64,000 bases of DNA from an uncultured Dehalococcoidia bacterium (GCA_951813535.1 OX638345.1:881029-945028), one strand, 5' to 3'. Numbered from the stretch's first letter, positions 37,193-46,553 are shown. Numbers and translations: made by a program. The notes: a model not told the origin generated them from the letters alone.

Positions 37193-38646
37193 CTCGAGTT
37201 TGTACAATCAGGCAGCATAAGCGAGGGTCTCGATCATCCTGCGGTATGTCCCGCGTGGGAGTTTTATCAGTTCAGAGTTGGGCTCGGACGTGGCAAAAGT
37301 CTCCTGCTGTGCCCAGATGTGTCGCCTGACCAGGGCGATGGCGTCGGCGAAAGTGGGGTTGGTTTTGGCATACCATGCCGTGGTCCGCGGCACTATGCCG
37401 CCCTGCTGTTCAATCAAGACATCCGCCGCCAGGGTCACCAGGCTGAACAAACCAAAGAGTGCGGGGGTGGTTCTGGCGATGGCACGCTCGGACCACTGGC
37501 GCTGGGTTTCCATGCCCAAGTGAGCCCGCAGTTCCTCGAAGGTCACCTCGACCTGCCAACGCAGCAGATACCACTGCACGATCTGCAGGGGATCGGCGTC
37601 GATGTCGGTGCACAGCAAAGCGTGGGGGCCCAGGGGTTCTTCAAGGTGCCGGACCACGACCCAGCGCAGATGGACCGACGGATAGCCGCCGCGGTACCAC
37701 AGCGCCACGCCAGAAGTCAGCTCGATCATGAGATCGGCGCCGTCGGATGTGGTGGCACGGCAGGGGGTCCATGGGGTGGCGGGATCGTCCAGCACCGCGG
37801 TGGGACTGGGCAGTCGCGCTCCCACCACCCGGGGCCGGCCGATCTGACCGGGCCGTCGCGGCGGCGCTGGCTGGTACAGGGACGCGTCTTTGCGCAGTTT
37901 GGTTATGACGACAATAGGCTTGGACATGCTCTGGCAGTGGAGCAGGAAATCACGCTTGGCGTAGCCGCCGTCGCAGACTACCACCAGGTCCCGATCCGGC
38001 AGCCACCGACGCAGACAGTCCAGCATCTGCTGAGCGTAGTCGGTGAACCGCTTATGGCGACGACCCTTGAGCCAGTCATAGCGGTTCGACGGTACCAGCG
38101 CGGTCAGGAAGGGCAACGCCCAGTGGCGACCGGCCCACCCGATACGGGTCAGCAGCATCAGGCTGACCCATTGCAGTCCGGGAGTCATCACCACCTGGTC
38201 GTCGGTGGAGCGCACCGGGTCCCGATACCTCCCCTTGGCCGCAATCTTTGGGCCCCAGCGTCGCTCCACCGTCTCGTCGATGCCGAACACCAGGGGCTCG
38301 GTGGATGAACCCAAGCGGCCAATCAGCAGCAGCAACAGCACCCGGCTCAGTTGCAGCGGCTGCCACCGGGCCCGGTTGAGCACCTGGTGAAAGACGGCGA
38401 AGTCTCCGCTCTGGCCAATCCCCAGGATGCTCAGCGCGGACGATACCGTGCGCTTGCCAGGAGAAAGGATCGCACCCACCACCAGGAGTTGGGCCTTGCG
38501 CCAGGTCCTGCGGTCGAACAGGTGCTCAAAGGGGAACAGCACGGTTACAATGACGGTGGGCAGGGAGGACATGCTTGACCTCTTGTGGTGATTTGGTCAA
38601 GCTTACCCTGTCCTTATAACTTTTCTAGTTTTTGTACAAAGTCGAG
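37193..38646 (-). mobile_element. Complete 1,454-bp IS701-like element in ugd
   Basis: The ends are CTCGAGTTTGTACAA and CTCGACTTTGTACAA (14 of 15 match) in inverted orientation. The flanking 8-bp target duplication is TGCCGGGG at 37185-37192 and 38647-38654. The element encodes a single intact transposase, so this is a recent and probably competent insertion. Confidence 0.9.
37208..38572 (-). CDS. IS701-like DDE transposase
   Basis: A 454-residue transposase of the IS4 superfamily (DDE_5/IS701-like). Key segments: LVFGIDETVERRWGPKIAAK with the first Asp, a central WLPDRDLVVVCDGGYAKRDF with the second Asp, and VQWYLLRWQVEVTFEELRAH with the catalytic Glu (YxxRWxxEvtFeE). It is complete, unlike the related fragments at 2075, 5910, 9139 and 27387. 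Confidence 0.88.
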   Translation of the reverse strand: MSSLPTVIVTVLFPFEHLFDRRTWRKAQLLVVGAILSPGKRTVSSALSILGIGQSGDFAVFHQVLNRARWQPLQLSRVLLLLLIGRLGSSTEPLVFGIDETVERRWGPKIAAKGRYRDPVRSTDDQVVMTPGLQWVSLMLLTRIGWAGRHWALPFLTALVPSNRYDWLKGRRHKRFTDYAQQMLDCLRRWLPDRDLVVVCDGGYAKRDFLLHCQSMSKPIVVITKLRKDASLYQPAPPRRPGQIGRPRVVGARLPSPTAVLDDPATPWTPCRATTSDGADLMIELTSGVALWYRGGYPSVHLRWVVVRHLEEPLGPHALLCTDIDADPLQIVQWYLLRWQVEVTFEELRAHLGMETQRQWSERAIARTTPALFGLFSLVTLAADVLIEQQGGIVPRTTAWYAKTNPTFADAIALVRRHIWAQQETFATSEPNSELIKLPRGTYRRMIETLAYAA

Positions 38647-38654
38647 TGCCGGGG

Positions 38655-39022
38655 GGGACCGTGCTTTTCATCACCACCACCAGGCCGGGACGCCCAGCGG
38701 CTTTGATCCACGAAACCGCAGCCATCACCTGGTTGAGGTCGGCGGCGCCGCCGTGGGTGGGAGGTGTTCCGGTGGCGATCAATGCCGCTTCGCCCAGATC
38801 TTCCACCACGTCATCTCGGTGCCGAAAGCACAGCAGACCCCTGGCCAACCCCTCCGCAACCCTGGCTTCCAGGCCCGGTTCGTAGAGGGGGACGCGCCCT
38901 TTGTCCAGCGCTTCGATGCGGACGCGGTCGATGTCGACGCCCAGGACCTCATGCCCCCCCGCCGCCAACCCGGCCGCCGCCACGATGCCCACGTATCCCA
39001 TACCAACTACGGTGATCTTCAA
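38655..39022 (-). pseudogene. ugd: UDP-glucose 6-dehydrogenase, N-terminal part (cut by IS)
   Basis: This is the Rossmann NAD-binding start of the dehydrogenase: KITVVGMGYVGIVAAAGLAA, GHEVLGVDIDRVRIEAL, ATGTPPTHGGAADLNQV, ending VVMKSTVPPGT at the insertion. The TTG at 39022 has GGGAGG eight bases upstream and begins directly at the beta strand; an ATG at 39040 is the longer alternative. Together with 36211-37184 it would make a protein of about 450 residues, normal for the family. Confidence 0.88.
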
Positions 39023-39040
39023 TTCCGATCCTCCCGCCAT

Positions 39041-39466
39041 GCGACCGCTCGCATTCAGCAGCCGGCATCGTGCGCCTTATCTGGATGATGGAAGTGAGAC
39101 GTCCGCCCACATCCGCTGCGGGGATGCGGGTGGCCCATGACGAATATAGCACGACGATGTGCGACACGGGGACGCCGGAACGTCAACCAGTAGTGGGGTT
39201 ATAGATCCTTGAACCGCTCCAGTTGGCAGGCCAGTTCTCCAGGATTGGCAGCGCAAGGTTCAGGGTGGTGGATAGCGCCACTGGCTGTATGTATTTCACC
39301 AACGCTGGACTTTGGGAGAGGTCATAGTAGAGTCCCGTCCTCAGACCTGATGCACGCATTGATTGACAACGTGCACACGAGCGCCAGTGCTCCGAAACGG
39401 GAGACGGCCGGGCAATTTGCCCGGCCGTAGGTTACACGCCAATGCAGATCGCAGTATGGCGGTGGT
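39041..39466. other. Intergenic with a perfect 12-bp-arm palindrome
   Basis: No gene is recognisable. ACGGCCGGGCAA ... TTGCCCGGCCGT (39404-39428) forms a 12-bp stem with a single central base. It lies just beyond the stop of the NarK-type fragment and may act as its terminator, although neither side has a T run. Confidence 0.45.
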
Positions 39467-40262
39467 TCAGTCGGCTGCTGCCGGCGCGAAGCCCGCCCGT
39501 TCGGCGAGGGCGAGATCCAGGGCGTGCCTTTCCTCCCGCTCGGTCTCAGGCGAGAACCGCACCGCGAGCACCAGAGAAGACGCAACCACCACTGCGACGC
39601 CCACGATGAGCAGGGCGTCAGCGTAGGTCAGGCTCTCCGAGCGGAACAGGAACCCGAAAGCCACGGCTCCTGCGTTGCCGCCCGCGCCCACGATGCCGGC
39701 CACGGAACCCAGCGCCTTGCGGTTGACGAACGGCACCACCGAGAAGGTCGCTCCCTCGGACATCTGCACGAACAAGCTGAACACGATCATCGCGCCCACG
39801 GCCAGGAACAGGGTCGCCATCTGGGAGAACAGGATCAGGGCCGCTCCTTCCACCAGCAGCACCGCGCCCAGGAACATCACGCGCCCCCTGAGGCCGAACC
39901 GGATGCCCATTTTGTCGCCGAAAAACCCGCCGAGGGTGCGGGCGAAAATGTTCATCAAGCCGAAGGTGCCGGCGATGATGCCGGCGGTGGCGAGGTTCAG
40001 CTCAAAGCGGTCGTAGTAGTACAGTGCGGCGATGTTGTTGATGGTCAGCTCCACGCCGAAGCAGGCCCCGTAGATGACGAACAATGCCCACACGCGGGGA
40101 TCCCTGGCGGCTTCGAGGAATGAACCTTTGCTTCCGGCCGAACCCGGCATCAGGCCACGGGCGCGCAGGTCGCGATAGTTGCCCTGCGGACAGTCCTGGG
40201 TGAGGAAGTAGTAGGCCACTCCCACCAACAGCAGGGCCGCGCCGGGTATCACCGATGCCGAA
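39467..40262 (-). pseudogene. NarK-type nitrate/nitrite porter, C-terminal half only
   Basis: The frame encodes about six transmembrane helices of an MFS nitrate/nitrite porter: GAALLLVGVAYYFLTQDCPQ with the NarK-type GNYRDLRARG after it, YGACFGVELTINNIAALYYY, the loop FARTLGGFFGDKMGIRFGLR, and SEGATFSVVPFVNRKALGSV with the GIVGAGGNAGA signature. The N-terminal half is missing; upstream of about 40262 the sequence belongs to an unrelated fragment. A half transporter is unlikely to work. Confidence 0.8.
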
Positions 40263-40479
40263 GGGAGCGGATGGTTCGTCATCCGCAGCGCCGACGACAA
40301 CGGCTACCGGATGATCCGGGCCTACGTGGCCGACGATGGCTACGACGTGGGCTACGTGCCCAACTCACCCGACGAGGTTTGCTACCTGCTGATGCGCCGC
40401 CCAAACGAGGCGCAGGATATGGAACAGCCGACTCAGGTGATATTCCCTCGGGAACGCGAGGAGCCAACAACAGAATAGC
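40263..40479 (+). pseudogene. Unidentified C-terminal fragment
   Basis: An open frame without a clear start reads GWFVIRSADDNGYRMIRAYV and DEVCYLLMRRPNEAQD before a stop at 40479. Codon use and composition look protein-like. It begins exactly where the NarK-type remnant ends, so it is probably the tail of another gene joined by deletion. Not recognised. Confidence 0.3.
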
Positions 40480-40658
40480 CCACGCTGGCATCGGCCGCGA
40501 CTACGCTGTTGGACTTGCTGAACCGCCTGCCTCCGGAAGACCGACAGGCTGCGATTCTTTGCCTGGCCCAGATCGCCGGCAACAGGACCCTGGCCGAGTT
40601 GAATGACGACCCCGATTTCCTGCAACGAGCGATAGATCACGGTTGCCTGCCCGGGTAA
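40480..40658 (+). CDS. Small hypothetical helical protein, start uncertain
   Basis: About 50 residues (LLDLLNRLPPEDRQAAILCL, AQIAGNRTLAELNDD) in a frame ending at 40658. It looks amphipathic and helical. No ATG is present; a TTG near 40509 is possible. It could equally be a fragment. Confidence 0.25.
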
Positions 40659-40898
40659 ACCGGTACAACCTGAACGGCCAAAGACGGGAAAGGCCCAGCC
40701 GGACCATGCGCTTGCGCCAATAAAAAGAGCCCGTCCCGATGGCCGCGCTGGTGATTGCGAACTTCGCACCCCCAGGAGCGTCCACTTACGATGCTTCGTA
40801 CGTTAGTGCAGGTTTTCCGGGGGCAGTGGTAGAAGACTTGATCACAAACGCCTGGTCAACGCTTAAAGGACGGAGAGAAAATGTACCCCACGGGCGGC
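40659..40898. other. Short intergenic stretch
   Basis: I see nothing recognisable between the small frame and the helicase remnant. Confidence 0.3.
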
Positions 40899-41540
40899 CC
40901 GATCGCTTGGTTTGAGCTGTCGCCGTTTAGGGCATGAACTAAACAAAGCCAGGGTGAAATGCGCAGAGGCATGGGGTAAATTGGGGTCAGTTGGGTTAGG
41001 TGGTTTCAGGAGTTGCGAGGGGTTGATGATGGGGGTCAGAGAGATAGAGCGGTCTCTGGAACAATGGCAGCTGGGGATCAAGGACTTGCGGAGGCGGATG
41101 CTGCTGGCGCCGACGCCCCGGGAGCGGGAACGGTGGTACGCCATCCTGCTCTTGGTCCAGGGCTTGACGGCGGCGGCCACGGCGGAGGCGCTGGAGCGGG
41201 ACCCTCACACCATCGGGCGCTGGGCGTCGGCCTTCGGCGCGGGCGGGCCTGCGGCATTGATGTTCGAGCAGACCGGTGGTTCCCCCCCGCCCTTGACGAG
41301 GCGCAGCAGGAGGATTTGAAAAGGGCGGTGCAGGAGTCGCCGACCACGTCGGGCATGGAACTGGCCAACTGGTATTGGAAAGGGGTCAGGCAGTTCGTCT
41401 GCGAACGCTTCGGCGTTGAGTTGAGCCGTAGCAGTTGCTTGAACTGGCTGCACCGGTTGGGGTTCAGCTGCAAGCGGCCCCAGAAGCGCTTGGTCAAGGC
41501 CAATGGGTCCAAGCGGGAGGCCTTCGTGGCAGAGTATGCC

Positions 41541-41595
41541 GCCCTGAGGGAGGAGGCCCAAGGGAGGAGGCCCTGAGGGAGGAGGCCCAAGGGAG
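41541..41595. repeat. 29-bp tandem duplication causing a frameshift
   Basis: The unit GCCCTGAGGGAGGAGGCCCA plus nine bases is repeated almost twice. Because 29 is not a multiple of three, it shifts the transposase frame. Confidence 0.85.
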
Positions 41596-41623
41596 CGGAG
41601 GGAAAATATTCTTGGTCGACGCG

Positions 41624-41713
41624 GCTCACTTCCGGGACGAGGCTCACTTCCGGGACGAGGCTCACTTCCGGGACGAGGCTCACTTCCGGGACGCGGCTCA
41701 CTTCCGGGCGGAC
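41624..41713. repeat. 18-bp tandem array, five units
   Basis: GCTCACTTCCGGGACGAG is repeated, with the fourth and fifth units slightly changed. It adds HFRDEA hexapeptides in frame directly after the first catalytic Asp of the IS630 transposase. Confidence 0.9.
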
Positions 41714-42482
41714 GCGGAACTGAGGGGCAAATGGGCGCTCCGGGGAGAACCGGCCCTGGTGGGCTCGACCAGCCCGCAGTACGGCGAGAAGGCCAGCTAT
41801 TATTCGGCGGTGTGCTTGGAGACGGGCGAGGTGGAATGGATGGAACTGGAGGGGAACAGTAACTCCGGAACTTCGGTTGCCTTCTTGGAACAGTTGCGCC
41901 AGAGGCACAGCGGGCGTCTCAACGTGATCTGTGACAACGCGCCAGCCCATCGCGGAGAGGCGATGCGATCGTACCTGAAGACCCCCGGCCTCAACCTGAG
42001 GCTGGTGAATCTGCTGGGCTACAGCCCGGACTGCAACGCCGATGAGGCCATCTGGGGCTGGGTCAGAGAGGAGGCGACTGGCAATCTGTGCCTGGGAAGC
42101 CGGACGGCGGTTCAGGCAAGGGTCGGCAGGTTCCTGGACGGCCTGGCGGGGCGGAGGATGAGGTGAGACGCCGCTGCCGGACCGTCCTGAAATCAAGGGC
42201 CGAGGCACTCATGCGAGACCCGATGCCTGATTCCCAACACCCGGCAAATGCACATCCCACCTTGGCTTTGGTTTAGATCTCCAACAGCTGGAGGTCATCG
42301 CCCACGGCGACGGGCCGCTGCAGGTCGTCGCCGGGCCCGGTTCCGGCAAGACCACCTGCATCGCCGACCGGGCCGCCAACCTGGTCCTCACGGACCGGGC
42401 CAAGCCCCACGAACTGGCGCTCTGCACTTTCACCAGGGAGGCGGCCGGGGAGATGCGCAACCGGTTCACCGCCACGCTGCGG

Positions 42483-42887
42483 GCCTCCGGACACTCCGTC
42501 CTCTTCGCACCGGCCTACCGCCTGGTGCAGGATCTGCTCGCCGCCAAGCGCGACTTCGACCTGCCCAGACAACTGCGCAAGCTGGACAACTTCGACTTCC
42601 TGCTCCTGGACGATCTCGGCTACCTGCCCCAGGGCACTGAGGAGTCCGAGGTCCTCTTCACCCTCATCGCCGAACGCTACGAGCGCCGGTCCCTGGGCAT
42701 CACGTCCAACCTGGTCTTCTCTGAGTGGGAGCGCATCTTCGCCAACCCCATGGCCACCGCTGCGGCCATCGACCGGGTAGTCCACCACGCCGTCATCCTG
42801 GAGTTTGACGTCCCCAGCTACCGGACTGACGCAGCCCAGCAACGCGGCGAGACTGCCGCGGCCGAGGAGGTGAGCCGGCAAAAATAG
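42483..42887 (+). pseudogene. IstB-type ATPase, 3' fragment fused to helicase
   Basis: From SVLFAPAYRLVQDLLAAKRD the frame matches the istB-type gene at 28253-29067 to its end (LDNFDFLLLDDLGYLPQGTE, LGITSNLVFSEWERIFANPM, stop at 42887). The shared sequence continues past the stop to about 42925. Here the hairpin insertion of the 28253 copy is absent, which shows the ancestral state. The 5' half, with Walker A, is replaced by the helicase remnant. Confidence 0.75.
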
Positions 42888-42924
42888 TGGACGCATTTTC
42901 GGCAAGATTAGTTGACGCGGGATA

Positions 42925-42990
42925 CGGCATGCGCAAACTGCTGGTCATACTCAACTCCATGCTCAAACACGGCTCCCCGTGGTGCGATAT
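42925..42990 (+). pseudogene. IS110-type transposase C-terminal scrap
   Basis: MRKLLVILNSMLKHGSPW matches the typical C-terminal end of IS110-family transposases. Only about 20 residues remain after the istB-type element end. Confidence 0.5.
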
Positions 42991-43327
42991 GACACAGCCA
43001 GAAGTCGCTCATTCCTATTGACATTAAAGACAGTTGCTACCGGAATCGACCCGCATTACTCTGGCGTGGTCGGTATGGCAATCCCACCGCCGCATCTGGG
43101 GGATCGACATGGAGAGCAAGCGCAGCCGGTCCGGCGGTTAACTCCGGCTCCCCTGTTCATCAGGGGGCTGCCCAGTCAGTAAATCGTTGGCAAGCGTGAA
43201 GACGGGCACCCTCTGAGACTAACCGCAGGTGGGAGGACCAGCGCCCACCTGTCCAACGCGCATAGACACCGCTCACCGTGGTCGAGTTTCATGACATGCA
43301 ACTGCGTCAAGGGTGTAGGGTTATGGT
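42991..43327. other. Intergenic, no gene recognised
   Basis: No coding or structured element is evident. The promoter of the lipoprotein gene at 43328 must be at its right end. Confidence 0.35.
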
Positions 43328-44320
43328 GTGACACCGACTGATTGGATGGTAGCGGGCCGCGCCGTGTCCCGACGCGCGCTGCAGTATCTGCTCCCTGTGC
43401 TGGCAACCCTAGTGCTGGCTACGTCTTGCGGCAATGACGACGTCGGAGCGTCGCCACCGGTCGGCCGGTCGCTGGCGGCCGAAACTCCGGCCTCACCTGC
43501 TCAGACATCGGCCGTCAGCGTCCCGCGGACTACGGTTGGGAGGACGCCCTCTCCTGTGACCGGCACAGCTTCGGACGAGCCTGCAGGAGCGGTATTCCCG
43601 CGCCACTACGGAGCATTTCCCGCCAACCGTGGCGATCAGTACGTCTATGGTGAGCTGTCGATCGCCGGCGGCTGCTTGCGAATATCCTATATTGACCAGG
43701 TAGACCGCGAGGCGACGCGGGACGGCCTGATGGTCGTGTGGCCGATGGGTTTCGGGACACAGACCAGCGACGGCGTGGTGGAGGTGACCGGACCCGATGG
43801 ACGCGTGGTCGCCACAGCGGGGCAAACGCTTCGGCTATCGGGTAAAAAGGTCTTGGATCGGTTGGTGTCGGCTGACGAGTGGGATTGGGGCGGCGGCGAA
43901 GTCGGGCAATGCGGCGGCCCGTTCTGGCTGGTGGGGGACGAAGTCAGCGCCATGAGGGCGGGTGCAACAGGGTCTGTGGTGGACGATGACATCTTCCTCC
44001 CGCGCCTGTACGACCAGCGCGGACCCATCATATCCCCGCTGGCGGCGGCTGAGGGACGCCTGACGTTGCGCGGTGGTTGCCTATTGGTGGAGACGCCCGA
44101 CTCCCCTGGGGAGCATCTGGTGATCTGGCCTCCAGGTTTTAACATTCAGAGGGAGGGAGACGACGTCCTGGTCCGGAACGGTGGGGGGAACGTAATCGCC
44201 CAGGTCGGTGATCACGTCATGCTGGGCGGGCGCAGCAGCAAGAAAGGCGCGGACTACCCGGGTGAGTGTCCGGGGGCGTACTTCAAGGCTTACACGGTTC
44301 AACGATCTCCGGCAAGGTAG
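43328..44320 (+). CDS. Lipoprotein with an internally duplicated domain
   Basis: A 330-residue protein with a lipoprotein signal (LLPVLATLVLATSC, Cys34) and a low-complexity Ser/Thr/Pro linker (35-85). Two related beta-rich halves follow: the first with AGGCLRIS, MVVWPMGF, ATAGQTLRLSG, QCGGPFWLVG; the second with RGGCLLVE, LVIWPPGF, AQVGDHVMLGG, ECPGAYFKAY. Each half has one or two Cys. I do not recognise the domain. The GTG start at 43328 is uncertain; an ATG at 43346 is possible. Confidence 0.65.
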   Translation: MTPTDWMVAGRAVSRRALQYLLPVLATLVLATSCGNDDVGASPPVGRSLAAETPASPAQTSAVSVPRTTVGRTPSPVTGTASDEPAGAVFPRHYGAFPANRGDQYVYGELSIAGGCLRISYIDQVDREATRDGLMVVWPMGFGTQTSDGVVEVTGPDGRVVATAGQTLRLSGKKVLDRLVSADEWDWGGGEVGQCGGPFWLVGDEVSAMRAGATGSVVDDDIFLPRLYDQRGPIISPLAAAEGRLTLRGGCLLVETPDSPGEHLVIWPPGFNIQREGDDVLVRNGGGNVIAQVGDHVMLGGRSSKKGADYPGECPGAYFKAYTVQRSPAR

Positions 44321-44480
44321 CACAGATCGGGTAATGGCAACCCGCGGCGGCCTGATCTTCAGGAACGCCAACAGCCTGGAGAATGGCGACGTTAGCCTTC
44401 CGGAGATCAGGCCCCCGGATTGTCTCCAGCGCGAAGGGATCATTTCACGTGGACTACATTACTGACGACATGTTTTCGCA

Positions 44481-45797
44481 ATGACGCCCGATCGAAATTA
44501 TTCCCACGGTCTTTTCGAGGGTTTGGTACGCGGCTGGTGGCTAGCGATCTTACTGACGGCGATCGCGCTCATGGTTTATGAGGACGCACTGCCGGACCTG
44601 GCCAGAGAGCTCATCTTTGCAAGCCTGCCTGACACCGAGGTCTCTTTCAAAACGTGGAGTTGGCTGCAAGACGTAACAAGGATCAGCGAACTCACCGATG
44701 GCCTGCCCTTGGTTCTGCTTTCGCTTCCTGGAGCGTGGCTGGTGGACCGTTTCGGCCCTCGGCGCGTGGCCCGTTGGGGAGTGTTGGTGGCGGTCGTAGG
44801 ATACCTGACCCTCATCGGCGCACAGCCGGTCAACTGGGTGATGTATCTCAGCATTGCCCTACTGATTGTTGGAGCAACAGTGGGCTTCGCCTGGGTGCCC
44901 GCGGCCACGTTGAACAACTGGTTCCAGCGACGCAAGGCCACCGCGATGGCAGTGCCGTTGTTCGGGTTCGCTCTGTGGCGATTCGCGATCGATGCCACAG
45001 CAAATTCCCTGATAGGTTTCCTGGGCTGGCGCCTCGCTGTTACCGTCGTCGGAGCATCGGCGCTGGCCGTTGTAATGCCTTTGGCCTGGCAGATTCACGA
45101 CCGCCCCGAAGACCATCGACTGTATCCAGATGGAGCGTCGCCGGATCCCGACACCGCGCTACCCGATTACACCTGGCGGGAGGCCGTACGATCGCGGTCC
45201 TTCTGGCTCCTGGTGGCGGGAGACGGATGCCTGTTCTCGGTGGGCTTGGCGTCGTGGATGCTGGCTAGACCGTCCGCGTTTTTTCATTATGATGAAGTTT
45301 ACCCGTTCGATGGGTACTACCCATGGGGGGTTATATTCGACGTGAACACGTCGCGAATGGTGGTGTCAACGGCAGCGATCCTGGCTTGCGCTGTGATTGG
45401 CGACCGGGTCCCCGTCCGGTACGTGCTGGCAGGTTTGGTATTGCTCTTGGCGGTGGCGTTGATCCTGTTGGCCACCGAAACTCCAGGCAGCAGGTTCATA
45501 TTTGGTGTCCTTTCGGGCATCGCCATGGGGGGAGGCCAGGCCGTCCGCATCTCGGCCCGGGGCACCTATTTCGGACGCAAGAGCTTCGCCACCATAACTG
45601 TCACCGGTTTGCTGTGCGGCTTGCCGTTTTACGTCGCGACGATTGCCACCCTGTTCAGGCTGTACGACCTGACCAACGAAGGTTTGACGATGCCCGCCGC
45701 AGCGGGGCTGGCGGTATGCCTGTTCGGTGCGCTGGGATATCTGCTGGCGGGCACCCCGCAACTGGCGCCCTCACAGCAATTGCCAGCGGAGGGTTGA
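44481..45797 (+). CDS. MFS transporter
   Basis: A 438-residue membrane protein with about twelve hydrophobic segments and the MFS loop motif after helix 2 (AWLVDRFGPRRVARWG). A hydrophilic central loop (HDRPEDHRLYPDGASPDPDT) separates the halves. It resembles the monocarboxylate/oxalate-formate-like MFS groups that have this RPEDxGLxPDG loop, but the substrate is not evident. It stands alone, followed by a convergent small gene. Confidence 0.8.
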   Translation: MTPDRNYSHGLFEGLVRGWWLAILLTAIALMVYEDALPDLARELIFASLPDTEVSFKTWSWLQDVTRISELTDGLPLVLLSLPGAWLVDRFGPRRVARWGVLVAVVGYLTLIGAQPVNWVMYLSIALLIVGATVGFAWVPAATLNNWFQRRKATAMAVPLFGFALWRFAIDATANSLIGFLGWRLAVTVVGASALAVVMPLAWQIHDRPEDHRLYPDGASPDPDTALPDYTWREAVRSRSFWLLVAGDGCLFSVGLASWMLARPSAFFHYDEVYPFDGYYPWGVIFDVNTSRMVVSTAAILACAVIGDRVPVRYVLAGLVLLLAVALILLATETPGSRFIFGVLSGIAMGGGQAVRISARGTYFGRKSFATITVTGLLCGLPFYVATIATLFRLYDLTNEGLTMPAAAGLAVCLFGALGYLLAGTPQLAPSQQLPAEG

Positions 45798-45931
45798 TGT
45801 TCGGTCGGCGTCATCACAGTCGTTCCGGCGCCGGCCATGATCCGGCTCCACGGCCTTGAACCCCAGGGCGATCAGCGACCCCTGGGTTGGTGCAGCGTGA
45901 TGGCGTACGTCTGATGGTACGGCGCGCCCCG

Positions 45932-46132
45932 TCATTCCCGCAGGCTGGCGCTGGCGCCTGAGGCGCCGCCGGATCTGATCTCCGTGATGTCGCCGGCGGC
46001 CACCGCGGCCCCGATGATGTGGTGTCGGCAGTAGTCCTGGCCGGAGATTCGGTACAGGCTCTTGGCGTAGACGGTGTGGGGGGCGCGGACGGGCGGCTCC
46101 AGTTCGGCGCCGCAGGTGGTGCATTTCGGCAC
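45932..46132 (-). CDS. Small Cys/His-rich protein
   Basis: A GTG start at 46132 with GGAGGTG before it gives 66 residues. CTTCGAEL near the start and YCRHH later suggest one zinc site built from a CxxC and a CxHH-like pair. The tail is Gly/Ser-rich. I do not recognise the family. Longer frames to 46267 run into a palindromic region and are unlikely. Confidence 0.5.
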   Translation of the reverse strand: MPKCTTCGAELEPPVRAPHTVYAKSLYRISGQDYCRHHIIGAAVAAGDITEIRSGGASGASASLRE

Positions 46133-46553
46133 GGTCTTCACCTCCAGGTGATTGGGCTGATTGCCGGCATTATAGTGAGGGACTCCCAGGACCCGTTTTG
46201 CTTTTGGCGCCCACCGTCGCCAAGGTTTGGAACGGTATCGATTGTTATGCAACGGACTCCAATGCATTGGCTACCTACCCATTCCATGGGATTGGAATGC
46301 AAACCATTGGAATGAATACCTATGGTTTCGTCGCCGGCGGCGGCGATGCGGCCCGGAACGTGCTCACGCAACAGGACCGGATGCTCACGGTGGTTCAGTC
46401 CGTCTGGGGATCGATGTTAGGCCCGTCGTGGTCAGGCAAACGACGGTGGAAACGCCGTCTTGCACACGCGCGTTCGCCGCGCGATAAATGCTCTTATCGC
46501 GCATCTTTCACCCGCCGAAATCACCCCATAATCCCGCCGCCGGAGACCCGCCC
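46133..46553. promoter_or_regulatory. Palindrome-rich region before the truncated integrase
   Basis: CCAATGCATTGG (46259-46270) is a perfect palindrome. CATTCC/GGAATG (46280-46299) forms another inverted pair. ATTGGAATG occurs twice 15 bp apart (46291, 46306). A 9-bp hairpin, GCGCGATAA/TTATCGCGC, lies at 46479-46502, about 50 bp before the integrase start. The density of symmetric sites next to a tyrosine recombinase suggests recombination or operator sites. Confidence 0.4.

Larger units (their letters stand above)
41026..42166 (+). pseudogene. IS630 transposase with slippage and tandem expansions
   Basis: The N-terminal helix-turn-helix part (ERERWYAILLLVQGLTAAAT, ERDPHTIGRWASAF) needs a -1 shift at a run of seven C (41281-41288) to continue as ALDEAQQEDLKRAVQESPTT. 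A 29-bp tandem duplication (41541-41595) then breaks the frame again. The C-terminal catalytic part follows: IFLVDAAHF (first Asp), LNVICDNAPAHRGEAM (second Asp), GYSPDCNADEAIWGW (third acidic). The first catalytic motif has been amplified by five 18-bp units (41624-41713). Confidence 0.8.
40942..42273 (+). mobile_element. IS630-family element with TA target duplication
   Basis: The ends are AACAAAGCCAGGGTGAAATG and, inverted, AACCAAAGCCAAGGTGGGAT. TA flanks both sides (40940-40941, 42274-42275), as expected for IS630/Tc1-mariner elements. The transposase inside is disrupted (see 41026-42166). Confidence 0.85.
40899..42480 (+). pseudogene. UvrD/PcrA-type helicase N-terminus, interrupted by IS630
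   Basis: If the IS630 at 40942-42273 and one TA are removed, the flanks join in frame as LGHELDLQQLEVIAHGDGPL, followed by QVVAGPGSGKTTCIADRAAN (Walker A of UvrD-like helicases) and ALCTFTREAAGEMRNRFTAT (motif Ia region). The frame then passes at about 42480 straight into an istB remnant, so the rest of the helicase is lost. Confidence 0.65.
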
